Of a DNA stretch of 47,739 nucleotides, positions 9,101-16,987 are shown piece by piece. Made by a program: the position numbers and the translations under genes. Every line of letters starts with the position of its first letter. The first letter of the stretch is position 1. The notes beneath the pieces are model-generated. The model worked only from the letters and a program-made list of their open reading frames with translations. It searched no databases and was not told where the DNA came from. The stretch covers positions 1-47,739 of the forward strand of contig CALIZL010000012.1 of NCBI GenBank assembly GCA_938028745.1, written 5' to 3'. This DNA comes from an uncultured Prevotella sp. (GTDB taxonomy: Bacteria; Bacteroidota; Bacteroidia; Bacteroidales; Bacteroidaceae).

Positions 9101-9933
9101 TTCAGGGCAAGGGGCGTGTGAAGTTCGCCAGTGTCGTGCTGCCCTACGCCCTGTCGCTAGACGGAAGCGCGATGCACAGCAATGCGGTGGGTCAACAATC
9201 GAAGTTCTTCTTAGCCAAGATGAAGTCTAATGCGCTTACGCTTAAGTCGGAAAAGAAGAAGGAAGGAGCCGACTACGACGTTGTGGCTAAGTTCGACTTC
9301 CTTACGAGCATACCCAAGAGCGAAGCCAATGTGCCTTACATCGTAATGGTAGCAGGGGGGTATGGAAATGGTAACGTCTCGTTCGTGGCTACCGAAAAGG
9401 GAGCATTGATAGAGAAAACGCCTACAACGCAAACGGGTTTGGTAGATGGTTACGAAGTCCAAAGTAAGCTCGACAACACGCCTGTCAAGTTCAAAAGCTA
9501 TTATACCTACTCTGGACGTGTGCTGAACAAGGCAGGGAACGAGATGGTGTTCTACTTCTCGCTCGACAGATTTGTGGCATTCAAGAACCTCAAGAAGTCG
9601 CAATTGTTCCTCTTCCCCTTCCGCACGTTCTTCCATTTTGAGAACCAAGGATTGCACTTAGCTAAGTCGCTCAACTCGTTTGAGATAGGTCTTGATGGTG
9701 AGGAGGGGTCGACTTCAACAGACATTGACGACGTACAGGAAGAGGTGGTACTCAAAGTGACTGTTTCTACCGGTCAGATCACCGCTGAAGCAACAAAGAA
9801 TGTTCCACTAGCTATCTATACAATGTCTGGCCAATGTGCTGCAAGAGCCATGATAAAGTCAGGCGAAACGCGCACGTTCTATCTCTCGCCGGGCGTATAT
9901 CTGGTGAATGGAAAGAAGATGATTGTTAACTAA
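6127..9933 (+). CDS. Large exported protein with T9SS-type C-terminal sorting domain (paralog 1)
   Basis: This 1,268-residue protein has a signal peptide (hydrophobic core about residues 13-28, cleavage near PLSAQ). The mature part starts NATISPEMGNL, a phrase I associate with surface proteins of oral Bacteroidales. No catalytic motif was recognised, and the long middle region reads as beta-rich. The C-terminus, after a TDIDDVQEE linker, has the type A T9SS pattern: a beta-strand LAIYTMSGQ, then a GETRTFYLSPGVYLVNGKK ending. It should therefore be exported through T9SS and surface-anchored or released. It is paralogous to the protein at 10953-14711. A 57-residue gene follows after 12 nt, probably on the same transcript. 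The ATG at 6127 is the first after the leader. Confidence 0.85.
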   Translation: MKMYDVLRGRFSYPLLLIIALFLAWRGAPLSAQNATISPEMGNLVAAYTWGVSEVGFERGLSALWQHKQLPITYSTSDAPTLSKDGVMGNHTCNFHYYAKKDGHGTPGPRKLIHFAGKHPTYTCLALPHGYTIQGYRIVIKNNLKTPEDNPLFDILGGKVPFGRLKDWTFGEVEKSNVVLSGAPVNPTFKPGYSVTLSASNVSNTNTFTIERHGTDLGHILYFCFAGNTGNGRTAAFTYESIELWFTANTNFEYKLQPAMEYTKVVSLSANDMPLGKMDLGELKSRTKNGRTYFCYDQDESREVMATVNLFEEGAHNAGTWSANHGQKKIRVVESNNEPWYILKDGTYYVEAPNSAMVRSKDGETKMSVGYRIVGAKVHYRKGQYKDAGFTLRASYGGHSDYFLDGRCEWTKTPVTWHTNAAGELYTIVDGVIKYMWFDRPDPSKKEFDVKISETNKHARVRWAGNRPYIHYPGLGYENLYLRLHIGDKKAVMHEDAFQSTDPYAVRGDVVLGVGQSTNFRITTYGPSGEASDPQTRMVTVAGGTQEGAFFVGNKFNNDAIKFKIEPYGGGSTDAMVNISLIMEPLNPYIKSVDVVCHGAHNVEQVRTFEATDFNLGGEKFTFKVPKGLFTGAKFQFSFRNLKSDFADDTYGNCPGTHNSRYSFVQSDYYKAVNEDIYAHKDIVANYDYKKKVNVELAGNIAFPFNNSADLINTTSSGVKNYFSERPFSVAAYQAMTGKVETDINGHKSIKNESGKFVKENAQLQDKETKTMYLYTTDETRYNIAPTTKEQHRAFAYYHTVIKLEIGNYEAKVKWKSIYNKPMYYKNNAENHYQSTRMVGAEIQTTESGMEGNKHQLGATSEFGYLTLKQIIDVLKESIAKGTDYDVPKSLSEVLYVDNSKLFDVIPETHDQKLKPMLEGLRGELAKNALIFLPYRAESLASVDNVAIQRTDGKGFDGHSNIILTDKHPFFTPYNVQLKPEAYATYTRDVTVQGKGRVKFASVVLPYALSLDGSAMHSNAVGQQSKFFLAKMKSNALTLKSEKKKEGADYDVVAKFDFLTSIPKSEANVPYIVMVAGGYGNGNVSFVATEKGALIEKTPTTQTGLVDGYEVQSKLDNTPVKFKSYYTYSGRVLNKAGNEMVFYFSLDRFVAFKNLKKSQLFLFPFRTFFHFENQGLHLAKSLNSFEIGLDGEEGSTSTDIDDVQEEVVLKVTVSTGQITAEATKNVPLAIYTMSGQCAARAMIKSGETRTFYLSPGVYLVNGKKMIVN

Positions 9934-9945
9934 ACACTGATAACG

Positions 9946-10119
9946 ATGAAAAGGAAGGAATATGTAACGCCACATCTCGTGGTGGAGAGGATCTCACCGG
10001 AAGTCCACTTGGCTGCCGGGTCGTTCCAATCAGACGAACCTGGGGCTAAGCCGGGAGACATGTTTGAGGAAGATTTTGAGGAGAACGAGGATTTTGACAA
10101 CGAAAGTTATCACATCTAA
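9946..10119 (+). CDS. 57-residue acidic small protein of cassette 1
   Basis: This gene encodes 57 residues, starting MKRKEYVTPHLVVERISPEV and ending in a strongly acidic tail (EEDFEENEDFDNESYHI). It begins 12 nt after the large cargo gene and ends just before a terminator hairpin. A HLAAGSF motif near residues 21-27 separates a basic/hydrophobic leader-like part from the acidic part. Residues 18-57 are identical to the cassette 2 copy although nine codons differ synonymously, so the protein is under purifying selection and is real. No function is recognised. A processed secreted peptide, or a partner of the upstream cargo, are inferences. Confidence 0.82.
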   Translation: MKRKEYVTPHLVVERISPEVHLAAGSFQSDEPGAKPGDMFEEDFEENEDFDNESYHI

Positions 10120-10128
10120 ACGCAAGGT

Positions 10129-10160
10129 GGCGAGCTTATGGCAAGTGCTGTGAGCTCGTC
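10129..10160 (+). terminator. Terminator hairpin of cassette 1
   Basis: GGCGAGCTTA (10129-10138) pairs imperfectly with TGAGCTCGTC (10151-10160). It lies 9 nt after the small gene and is followed by ATTGGCTTTT. It is the diverged counterpart of the perfect hairpin in cassette 2. Confidence 0.6.
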
Positions 10161-10282
10161 ATTGGCTTTTGCGGAGGCAGGCCGTGAAAACCCAAGATGC
10201 CTAGCGCATTAGTATGTGTTTAGCGTAACTTCTCTAATAGCATAGCCGTCATTGTCCCATAAGTGGCTGCCCTGCTCTTCCA

Positions 10283-10488
10283 GTTAAACCCCAATCGGCC
10301 GTTAGGGCCAGTGCAGATTGTATTTGATTGTGGAACATATTGCCTGTCTTACCCTTGAAGGCGTAACGGGCTACGTTAAGAGAATAAGACAGGCAAGATA
10401 CCGAGAAGCAAACGAAAGATGAATAGGAAGCGAATGATACAACCTAAAAATTGCTGATAAGCGGTATAACACCCGATTGGGGTTAAAC
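10283..10488 (-). repeat. MITE-like palindromic repeat, family B copy 1
   Basis: The ends form a 16-bp terminal inverted repeat with one mismatch: GTTAAACCCCAATCGG at 10283-10298 and CCGATTGGGGTTAAAC at 10473-10488. An internal inverted repeat TTGCCTGTCTTA/TAAGACAGGCAA (about 10341-10397) surrounds a GTAACGGGCTACG centre. Its reverse complement aligns with 14951-15142. It carries no transposase and no convincing ORF. Confidence 0.65.
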
Positions 10489-10618
10489 CAGCAATAGGCG
10501 TTGAACAATTATGTTAGATTGTCTCTACATGAACAAACCGGTTAATGTGTAAATGATTTAAAAAAGCTGAAGTTCATATTAATATATGTGTAAGAAAGGA
10601 TATTTAGCATTTAATTTC

Positions 10619-10648
10619 TTGTTAGTTGTAAAATAATGATTATCTTTG
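10619..10648 (+). promoter_or_regulatory. Promoter of cassette 2
   Basis: TTG at 10619-10621, a 19-nt spacer, then TATCTTTG at 10641-10648. This is the same arrangement as cassette 1. Confidence 0.7.
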
Positions 10649-10653
10649 TGGCG

Positions 10654-10952
10654 TGGTGACAGAGTGCAATAAAAGTATAAAAACACCATTATTGTAATTT
10701 AAGACCAACTCGCCCGCCATGCAAAACACGAAGCAATAGAGAGTGATTGGCCATGCGAGACTAGGCGGCATTACCGCCCACAATGAGAGAAGGGGTTTAG
10801 GAGAGATGAAAGTGAGAGCCATGAAAAGCAAACCACATCGAACGGGAACTCGAACTCGGTTTAATTTAAGCAGATATGACTCGTTGATGGCGAAAGCCGT
10901 AGCAGAAGTTCGGGGAAATATCATGATGACATAACTGAAAAAAGTATCTATT
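10654..10952 (+). promoter_or_regulatory. Long conserved 5' leader of cassette 2 with predicted hairpin
   Basis: A leader of about 300 nt parallels that of cassette 1. CTCGAACT (10849-10856) can pair with AGTTCGGG (10907-10914) around GGCGAAAGCC (10889-10898). The last ~130 nt before the ATG are the most conserved, including ATCATGATGACATAA. A 37-codon frame (10821-10934, starting MKSKPHRTGTRTRF) is open here, but its counterpart in leader 1 is broken. A second tiny frame (MQNTKQ) begins at the ATGCAAAACACGAA block shared by both leaders. Confidence 0.55.
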
Positions 10953-13900
10953 ATGAAAAAGTGTTACATCTTTCGGAAGCTCAGAAGCTATCCGTTATTG
11001 CTAATCGTAGCCTTGTTTTTAGCTTGGCATAGCGTACCGTTGTCGGCACAAAATGCAACTATCAGCCCTGAATTGGGAAATCTAATAACAGCTTATACGC
11101 ACAATCCACTTGAGGTTGGCTTCCAAGCAGGCTATGGCTCGCTGTGGCAACACAAGCAGTTGCCTATCAGCTACTCGTGTTCAGAAGAGGCCGTCATATC
11201 GCCCGATGGCATGTTGGGAAATCATACTTGTAACTTTGTTTACTATAAAAACAAGCTAGTGCATTGTACAGGAGTGTCGCCCAACTATTCGGCCATTGCA
11301 TTACCCAAGGGTTATAAGATTACGGGTTATAAGATAGTTATCAGGGATAACCTCAAGATGCCCAACGACAAGAAAATACTCGACGACGTGTTCCCTGCTA
11401 CCCTACGATTTGGGCGCGACATCGACTGGATATTCGGAGAGGTGGATAGGTCGGCTATAAAAGAGGGGCACACCATGGAAATACCTGCCTATCGGCCAGG
11501 AGAGAAGGTAATTATCCCCAAGAACCAGCCTGGGAAGACCTATACCATACAAAGGCAAGCACCCGACATGGGGAACATTATTTACTTTTGTTTCACAGGC
11601 AATATGTCTAATGGACACTTGGCTGCATTTACCTACGAAAGTATCGAACTAACTTTCACTGCACACGACGCGTTTGAATATAAGCTGGAACAAACTTTGG
11701 AGAATGAAACCAAGGTTAGTTTGGCGGACAACGACTTTGAGCTAGGCAAGACCGACGTGGGAAAACTGGAGAAGCACACCAAGGCTGGTAAAACATTCTA
11801 CAGCTACGACCAATACAAGGGCCGTTCTATGACTGCTAGTGTGAAACTCTATCAGGAGGAGGCTCACGACGGAAAAACGTGGAAGGCTGAAAACGGACAG
11901 AAAACCATTAGGCAAGTGATTAGTGGCGGGAAGAAGTGGTACGCCTTGGATAACGCCACATATTATGTGGAAGCTCCCACAAAGGCCAGTGTTTTCTCTG
12001 AAAAGGGAGAAAGCCAGATAGACGTCGGCTACCGCATTGTAGGTGTAAAGGTGGATTATAAACAAGGACAATTCAAGTCACCTGGATTTACTTTCACAAC
12101 CAAGTTTGTTGGCCACGACTATTATTTGGACGAGAATTGTCAATGGCAAATGGCTAGGAAGGTAATTTGGCATCGGACGATGAACGACGAACTCTTTACT
12201 ATAAAGAATGGGAAACCCCTTTACATGTTTTGTGACCAAGATGCAGCTGCCAGCGACAAGTCTATCACAATGACACCTGATAACAAGCATGTGAGGTTCC
12301 TATGGGAGGATGGGAAACCTTATTTCTGGGATCGCCATAAACAAAAATGCTTCTTAAGGGGAGCATTGCACAAAAAGGCATTATTCAGTAATTCTGCTTT
12401 TCATGGCAGCTATGCCTTCCCCAAAAAAGGAGAACTAGACGACTTCAAGACCTCCACTGGCTATAAACTTACCGTGTATGGCCCAACAGGTGAGCTGTCC
12501 GACCCACTTACTCAAACAAAAACAATTAATGCGGGTTCTTTAGATGGCACCATCAGGATTGGTAAGTTTAATAATGATGCCGTCAAGATAAAGGTAGAAT
12601 CGCTTGCCCCTGGTAACCCAACTACGGCGTTGGTTAATATATCCGTCTTTATGGAGAACCTTAACCCGTACATATCCTCAGTAGATGTGGTGTGTCATGG
12701 TAAAGACAACACCGAGCAGGTGCGTACATTCGAAGCTACGAACTTTGAATTGGGTGGAGAAAAGTTCATATACAGAGTTCCCGTTGGGTTCTCCGACAAG
12801 ACAAAATTGCAGTTCTCGTTCCGTAACTTGAAGTCGAACTTTGCCGATGAAACTTACCTTAACAATCCGGGTACGCACAATTCGCGATATAGTTTCGTGG
12901 CGTCAGAGTATTATGATGCGGTGGCCGACGACCTTTATGGGCACAAGGACATCGTGGCCGACTACGATTACGAAAAGAAAGTGAAGGTGGAATTGGCTGG
13001 AAATATTGCTTTCCCCTTTAACAATGCAGCCGATTTGGCTAACACTTCGGTTGGAAAGCAATCTAATTATTTCACACAACGCCAATTCACTATGGCGGCC
13101 TATAAGAAGATGACGGGCGAAGTAGTGACGGAAATAGGCGGAGTGAAGCACAGCCACTTTGAGAAAGGTAAGTTTGTGAAAGAGAATGCCCAGTTGCAAG
13201 ACAACGAGACAAAGACCATGTATCTCTACACCACTGATGAAACGCGCTACAACATAGCACCTACAACCAAGGAGCAACATAGGGCTTTCGCTTATTATCA
13301 TACGGTAATCAAGCTGAAAATTGCCAACTACAAGGCAAGGGTGAAGTGGCATTCCGTTTACGATAAACCGATGTACTACAAGGATGCTGCCAACAAGCAT
13401 TATGAGTCTACGCGGATGGTGGGTGCAGAAATTCAAACCACCGAGTCGGGATTTGAAGGCAACAAACACCAAGTGGGCGCGACAAGCAAGTATGGCTACC
13501 TAACGCTCAAGCAGATAATCGACGTGATGAAAGAGTCGATTGCTAAGGGAACCGACCCCAATGTGCCAAAGAGTCTTAACGAAGTGCTGTACGTAGACAA
13601 CTCCAATCTGTTTGATATCATTCGAGAGAACAGTTCTCAGAAGTTGAAACCAATGATGGAGGACCTGCGTAGCAAGTTGTCGAAGAATGCTTTGATATTC
13701 TTGCCTTATAGGGCAGCAATCCTGTCAGACATAGAGAATGTGGCTGTGCAACGAACAGATGGAAATGGCTTTGATGGGTATTCCAACATAACACTCACCG
13801 ATAAAGTTCCATTCTTCACGCCATACAAGGTACAACTAAAACCAAATGTCTACGCCACTTACACGCGTGATGTTACAGCGCAGGGCAAGGGGCGTGTGAA

Positions 13901-14711
13901 ATACGCCACTGTGGTATTACCATACGGGCTTACATTAGATGGAAGTGCGATGCACAGCAATGCTGTTGGCCCACAATCGAAGTTCTACTTGGCCAAAATG
14001 AAGTCCAACGCGCTCAAGTTTAAGTCGGACAAGAAACACGAAGGAGCCGACTACGATGTTGTCGCTAAGTTCGACTACCTCACGGGTGTACCCAAGAGCG
14101 AAGCCAATGTGCCTTACATCGTAATGGTAGCAGAGGGGTATGGAGATGGTAACGTCTCGTTCGTGGCTACCGAAAAGGGAGCACTGATAGAGAAAACGCC
14201 TACAACGCAGACGGGTGTAGTGGGTAGTTACGAAGTTCTAAGTAAGCTCGACAACTCGCCTGTCAAGTTCAAGAGCTATTATACCTATTCTGGACGCGTG
14301 CTGAACAAGACTGGAAACGAAATGGTGTTCTACTTCTCGCTCGACAGATTTGTGGCATTCAAGAACCTCAAGAAGTCGCAATTGTTCCTCTTCCCCTTCC
14401 GTACGTTCTTCCATTTTGAGAACCAAGGACTGCACTTAGCTAAGTCGCTCAACTCGTTTGAGATTAGTTTCGACGGCGAAGAAGAGGCTACACCAACAGA
14501 CATTGACGACGTGCAGGAAGAAGTGGTGCTCAAAGTAACGGTTTCTACCGGCCAGATTACAGCCGAAGCGACAAAGGATGTACCACTAACTATCTATACG
14601 GTGTCTGGTCAGTGTGCTGCACGAGCCATGATAAAGGCAGGCGAAACGCGCACGTTCTATCTCTCGCCAGGCGTATATCTGGTGAACGGAAAGAAGATGA
14701 TTGTTAACTAA
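10953..14711 (+). CDS. Large exported protein with T9SS-type C-terminal sorting domain (paralog 2)
   Basis: This 1,252-residue paralog of the 6127-9933 product has the same plan: signal peptide (SYPLLLIVALFLAW, cleavage near PLSAQ), mature start NATISPELGNL, long unrecognised beta-rich region, TDIDDVQEE linker and T9SS type A-like ending (GVYLVNGKKMIVN). The N-terminal half has diverged substantially with several indels, while the last ~200 residues are nearly identical. Over the aligned 147 nt at 14319-14465 and 9541-9687 there are only four differences, all silent. A small acidic-protein gene follows after 13 nt. It is predicted to be T9SS cargo at the cell surface; its ligand or activity is unknown. 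Confidence 0.85.
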   Translation: MKKCYIFRKLRSYPLLLIVALFLAWHSVPLSAQNATISPELGNLITAYTHNPLEVGFQAGYGSLWQHKQLPISYSCSEEAVISPDGMLGNHTCNFVYYKNKLVHCTGVSPNYSAIALPKGYKITGYKIVIRDNLKMPNDKKILDDVFPATLRFGRDIDWIFGEVDRSAIKEGHTMEIPAYRPGEKVIIPKNQPGKTYTIQRQAPDMGNIIYFCFTGNMSNGHLAAFTYESIELTFTAHDAFEYKLEQTLENETKVSLADNDFELGKTDVGKLEKHTKAGKTFYSYDQYKGRSMTASVKLYQEEAHDGKTWKAENGQKTIRQVISGGKKWYALDNATYYVEAPTKASVFSEKGESQIDVGYRIVGVKVDYKQGQFKSPGFTFTTKFVGHDYYLDENCQWQMARKVIWHRTMNDELFTIKNGKPLYMFCDQDAAASDKSITMTPDNKHVRFLWEDGKPYFWDRHKQKCFLRGALHKKALFSNSAFHGSYAFPKKGELDDFKTSTGYKLTVYGPTGELSDPLTQTKTINAGSLDGTIRIGKFNNDAVKIKVESLAPGNPTTALVNISVFMENLNPYISSVDVVCHGKDNTEQVRTFEATNFELGGEKFIYRVPVGFSDKTKLQFSFRNLKSNFADETYLNNPGTHNSRYSFVASEYYDAVADDLYGHKDIVADYDYEKKVKVELAGNIAFPFNNAADLANTSVGKQSNYFTQRQFTMAAYKKMTGEVVTEIGGVKHSHFEKGKFVKENAQLQDNETKTMYLYTTDETRYNIAPTTKEQHRAFAYYHTVIKLKIANYKARVKWHSVYDKPMYYKDAANKHYESTRMVGAEIQTTESGFEGNKHQVGATSKYGYLTLKQIIDVMKESIAKGTDPNVPKSLNEVLYVDNSNLFDIIRENSSQKLKPMMEDLRSKLSKNALIFLPYRAAILSDIENVAVQRTDGNGFDGYSNITLTDKVPFFTPYKVQLKPNVYATYTRDVTAQGKGRVKYATVVLPYGLTLDGSAMHSNAVGPQSKFYLAKMKSNALKFKSDKKHEGADYDVVAKFDYLTGVPKSEANVPYIVMVAEGYGDGNVSFVATEKGALIEKTPTTQTGVVGSYEVLSKLDNSPVKFKSYYTYSGRVLNKTGNEMVFYFSLDRFVAFKNLKKSQLFLFPFRTFFHFENQGLHLAKSLNSFEISFDGEEEATPTDIDDVQEEVVLKVTVSTGQITAEATKDVPLTIYTVSGQCAARAMIKAGETRTFYLSPGVYLVNGKKMIVN

Positions 14712-14724
14712 AACACGATAGACG

Positions 14725-14898
14725 ATGAAAAGGAAGAAGTATATAACGCCACATATCGTGGCGGAGCAACTCTTACCAGAAGTCCACTTGGCCGCAGGCT
14801 CATTCCAATCAGACGAACCTGGCGCCAAGCCAGGAGACATGTTTGAGGAAGATTTTGAGGAGAACGAGGATTTTGACAACGAGAGTTATCACATCTAA
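14725..14898 (+). CDS. 57-residue acidic small protein of cassette 2
   Basis: The 57-residue product begins MKRKKYITPHIVAEQLLPEV and shares every residue from position 18 to 57 with the cassette 1 protein. All seven amino-acid differences fall in residues 5-17. The acidic tail and HLAAGSF motif are unchanged. It starts 13 nt after the cargo stop and ends 9 nt before a perfect terminator hairpin, so it is the last gene of a two-gene transcript. Function is unknown. A leader-plus-core layout as in exported or modified peptides would fit, but no maturation enzyme is encoded nearby. Confidence 0.82.
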   Translation: MKRKKYITPHIVAEQLLPEVHLAAGSFQSDEPGAKPGDMFEEDFEENEDFDNESYHI

Positions 14899-14907
14899 AC
14901 ACGAGAT

Positions 14908-14946
14908 GGCGAGCTTATGGCAGGTGCTGTAAGCTCGCCTTCATTT
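14908..14946 (+). terminator. Terminator hairpin of cassette 2
   Basis: A perfect 10-bp inverted repeat GGCGAGCTTA (14908-14917) and TAAGCTCGCC (14930-14939) is followed by the T-rich TTCATTT. Confidence 0.75.
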
Positions 14947-14950
14947 ATAT

Positions 14951-15142
14951 TTATCCCCAATCGGTCGCCTATCAAATTTTATAGGCTGTTTCCATCGCCT
15001 CCTGTTCATCTTTCGCTTGCTTGTCGACATCTTGCCTGCCTTATTCTCTTGACGTAGGCCGCTACGTCTTCAAGAATAATACAGGCAATATGCTCAACAA
15101 TACACAAAAATCTACACAGGCTCAACGCACGATTTGGGATAA
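14951..15142 (+). repeat. MITE-like palindromic repeat, family B copy 2
   Basis: The ends are imperfect inverted repeats (TTATCCCCAATCGG against the reverse complement of ACGATTTGGGATAA). The interior has TTGCCTGCCTTATTCT against AGAATAATACAGGCAA around the palindromic centre GACGTAGGCCGCTACGTC. It matches the reverse complement of 10283-10488 across the whole element. It contains no ORF of its own. Confidence 0.65.
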
Positions 15143-15227
15143 AGCGATTTCTCTGGCACAGGTTAGGAGAAAATAGCTTTACCAGACAGCAATACATGGG
15201 GGTTAAATATGGTGTGCGTTTACATAA

Positions 15228-15260
15228 AAAGCGGGATGGTTATGTGAACCATCCCGCTTT
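15228..15260 (-). terminator. Intrinsic terminator of the fumarase gene
   Basis: A perfect 14-bp inverted repeat (AAAGCGGGATGGTT at 15228-15241 and AACCATCCCGCTTT at 15247-15260) has a 5-nt loop. On the minus strand it ends in a T run, 25 nt past the fumarase stop. Confidence 0.9.
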
Positions 15261-15285
15261 CTCGATGTATGCTCATGCGTGCAAA

Positions 15286-16935
15286 TTAGCTATTGCACGT
15301 AGGGTTCCACGGTTTCAGCTGGGTGAAGAAATCGTTGCCCTTATCGTCTACGAGGATGAAGGCGGGGAAGTTTTCTACCCTGATTTTCCACACGGCTTCC
15401 ATGCCAATCTCGGGGAATTCCACACACTCGATGCTCTTGATAGAGTTCAACGAGAGCACGGCAGCAGGGCCGCCGATACTTCCCAGATAGAAACCGCCAT
15501 GCTTTTTGCAAGCGTCGGTGACGGCTTGGGTACGATTTCCTTTGGCAATCATAATCATTGAGCCGCCGTGGTCTTGGAATTCGTCTACGTAGGGGTCCAT
15601 ACGGTTGGCCGTGGTTGGACCCATTGAGCCGCATGGCAGACCTTTTGGCGTTTTCGCCGGACCAGCATAGAGTACCGGATAATCCTTAAAATATTGTGGC
15701 AGGTCGCCCGTTTCGTCTAGTCGTGCTTTAAGTTTGGCGTGCGCGATGTCGCGTGCCACGATGATGGTACCGTTCAAACTGAGGCGTGTAGATACGGGAT
15801 ACTTGCTCAACTCTTTGAGAACCTCGGCCATGGGTCTGTCTAGGTCTATCTTCACGGCATTTCCTTCGCCTGCATGACGCATTTCTTCGGGTATCAATTC
15901 ACCGGGATTGTCGTCCAATTTCTCAATCCAAATACCGTCTTTATTTATCTTAGCCTTGATGTTTCGGTCGGCCGAGCAGCTCACGCCCATGCCAACAGGA
16001 CACGATGCACCATGCCTTGGCAATCGCACCACGCGTACATCGTGGGCAAAATACTTGCCGCCGAATTGTGCACCAAGCCCAATTTTGTAGGCTTCTTCTA
16101 GCAATTGTTTCTCCAATTCCACATCGCGGAAGGCGCGACCTGTCTCATCGCCCGTGGTGGGTAGCGAGTCGTAGAAGTGCGTTGAGGCCAACTTCACGGT
16201 GAGAAGGTTCTTTTCGGCACTCGTTCCGCCGATAACGAAGGCGATGTGATATGGCGGACAAGCTGCTGTTCCTAGACTTTTCATCTTGTCGATGAGGAAA
16301 GGCACCAGCGTTCCAGGGTTTTGCAGCAAGGCCTTTGTTTGCTGGTAGAAGTAAGTTTTGTTGGCCGACCCACCGCCTTTCACCACGCAGAGGAAACGAT
16401 ATTCTTTGCCTTCGGTGGCCTCGATGTCTATTTGTGCAGGCAGGTTGCAGCGCGTGTTCACCTCATCGTACATGTTGAGGGGTGCGTTTTGCGAGTAGCG
16501 CAGGTTCTCTTCCGTGTAAGTCTTGTACACGCCCTTAGAGAGTGCCTCCTCATCGCAAAAGCCAGTCCACACGTGTTGTCCCTTTTCGCCGTGTATGATG
16601 GCCGTTCCCGTGTCTTGGCAGAAAGGCAATTTGCCCTTTGCGGCCACTTCTGCGTTGCGAAGAAAGGTTAGTGCCACGTACTTGTCGTTGTCGCTGGCTT
16701 CGGGGTCGGTAAGTATTTTTGCAACTTGTTCGTTGTGTTCGCGTCTTAAAAGGAAGTTAACATCGCGGAAAGCAGTGTTGGTGAGCATCGTCAGGGCCTC
16801 GGGAGACACCTTCAAAATCTCGTTTCCTTCAAATTCGCTAACCGATACGCCGTCCTTAGTGAGTAGGTAATACTCTGTTTCGTCTTTGCCTAACTGAAAC
16901 ATAGGAGCGTACTTAAATTCGGGTGTTTGTGCCAT
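15286..16935 (-). CDS. Class I (iron-sulfur) fumarate hydratase
   Basis: This 549-residue enzyme interconverts fumarate and malate in the cytoplasm. It is the dimeric, oxygen-sensitive [4Fe-4S] class, the same length as E. coli FumA/FumB. The three cluster cysteines are recognisable at C106 (LPFCQDTGT), C226 (TAACPPYH) and C320 (GVSCSADRN), aligning with E. coli C105, C224 and C318. The C-terminal beta domain ends in GSMGPTTANRMDPYVDEF and related motifs. In anaerobic Bacteroidales it serves the reductive branch that makes succinate. It is monocistronic with its own terminator; no clear promoter was seen upstream. The ATG at 16935 gives the expected N-terminus. Confidence 0.95.
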   Translation of the reverse strand: MAQTPEFKYAPMFQLGKDETEYYLLTKDGVSVSEFEGNEILKVSPEALTMLTNTAFRDVNFLLRREHNEQVAKILTDPEASDNDKYVALTFLRNAEVAAKGKLPFCQDTGTAIIHGEKGQHVWTGFCDEEALSKGVYKTYTEENLRYSQNAPLNMYDEVNTRCNLPAQIDIEATEGKEYRFLCVVKGGGSANKTYFYQQTKALLQNPGTLVPFLIDKMKSLGTAACPPYHIAFVIGGTSAEKNLLTVKLASTHFYDSLPTTGDETGRAFRDVELEKQLLEEAYKIGLGAQFGGKYFAHDVRVVRLPRHGASCPVGMGVSCSADRNIKAKINKDGIWIEKLDDNPGELIPEEMRHAGEGNAVKIDLDRPMAEVLKELSKYPVSTRLSLNGTIIVARDIAHAKLKARLDETGDLPQYFKDYPVLYAGPAKTPKGLPCGSMGPTTANRMDPYVDEFQDHGGSMIMIAKGNRTQAVTDACKKHGGFYLGSIGGPAAVLSLNSIKSIECVEFPEIGMEAVWKIRVENFPAFILVDDKGNDFFTQLKPWNPTCNS

Positions 16936-16987
16936 AATGTTTGTATTTATATTTAATAGTGAGCTAAGGAGTTAAGCAGTTAAGGGG

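Noticed and set aside
10743..10934. 63-codon gene in the leader of cassette 2
   Set aside because: The corresponding frame in leader 1 is interrupted by stops, while RNA pairing is kept, so a protein is not supported.
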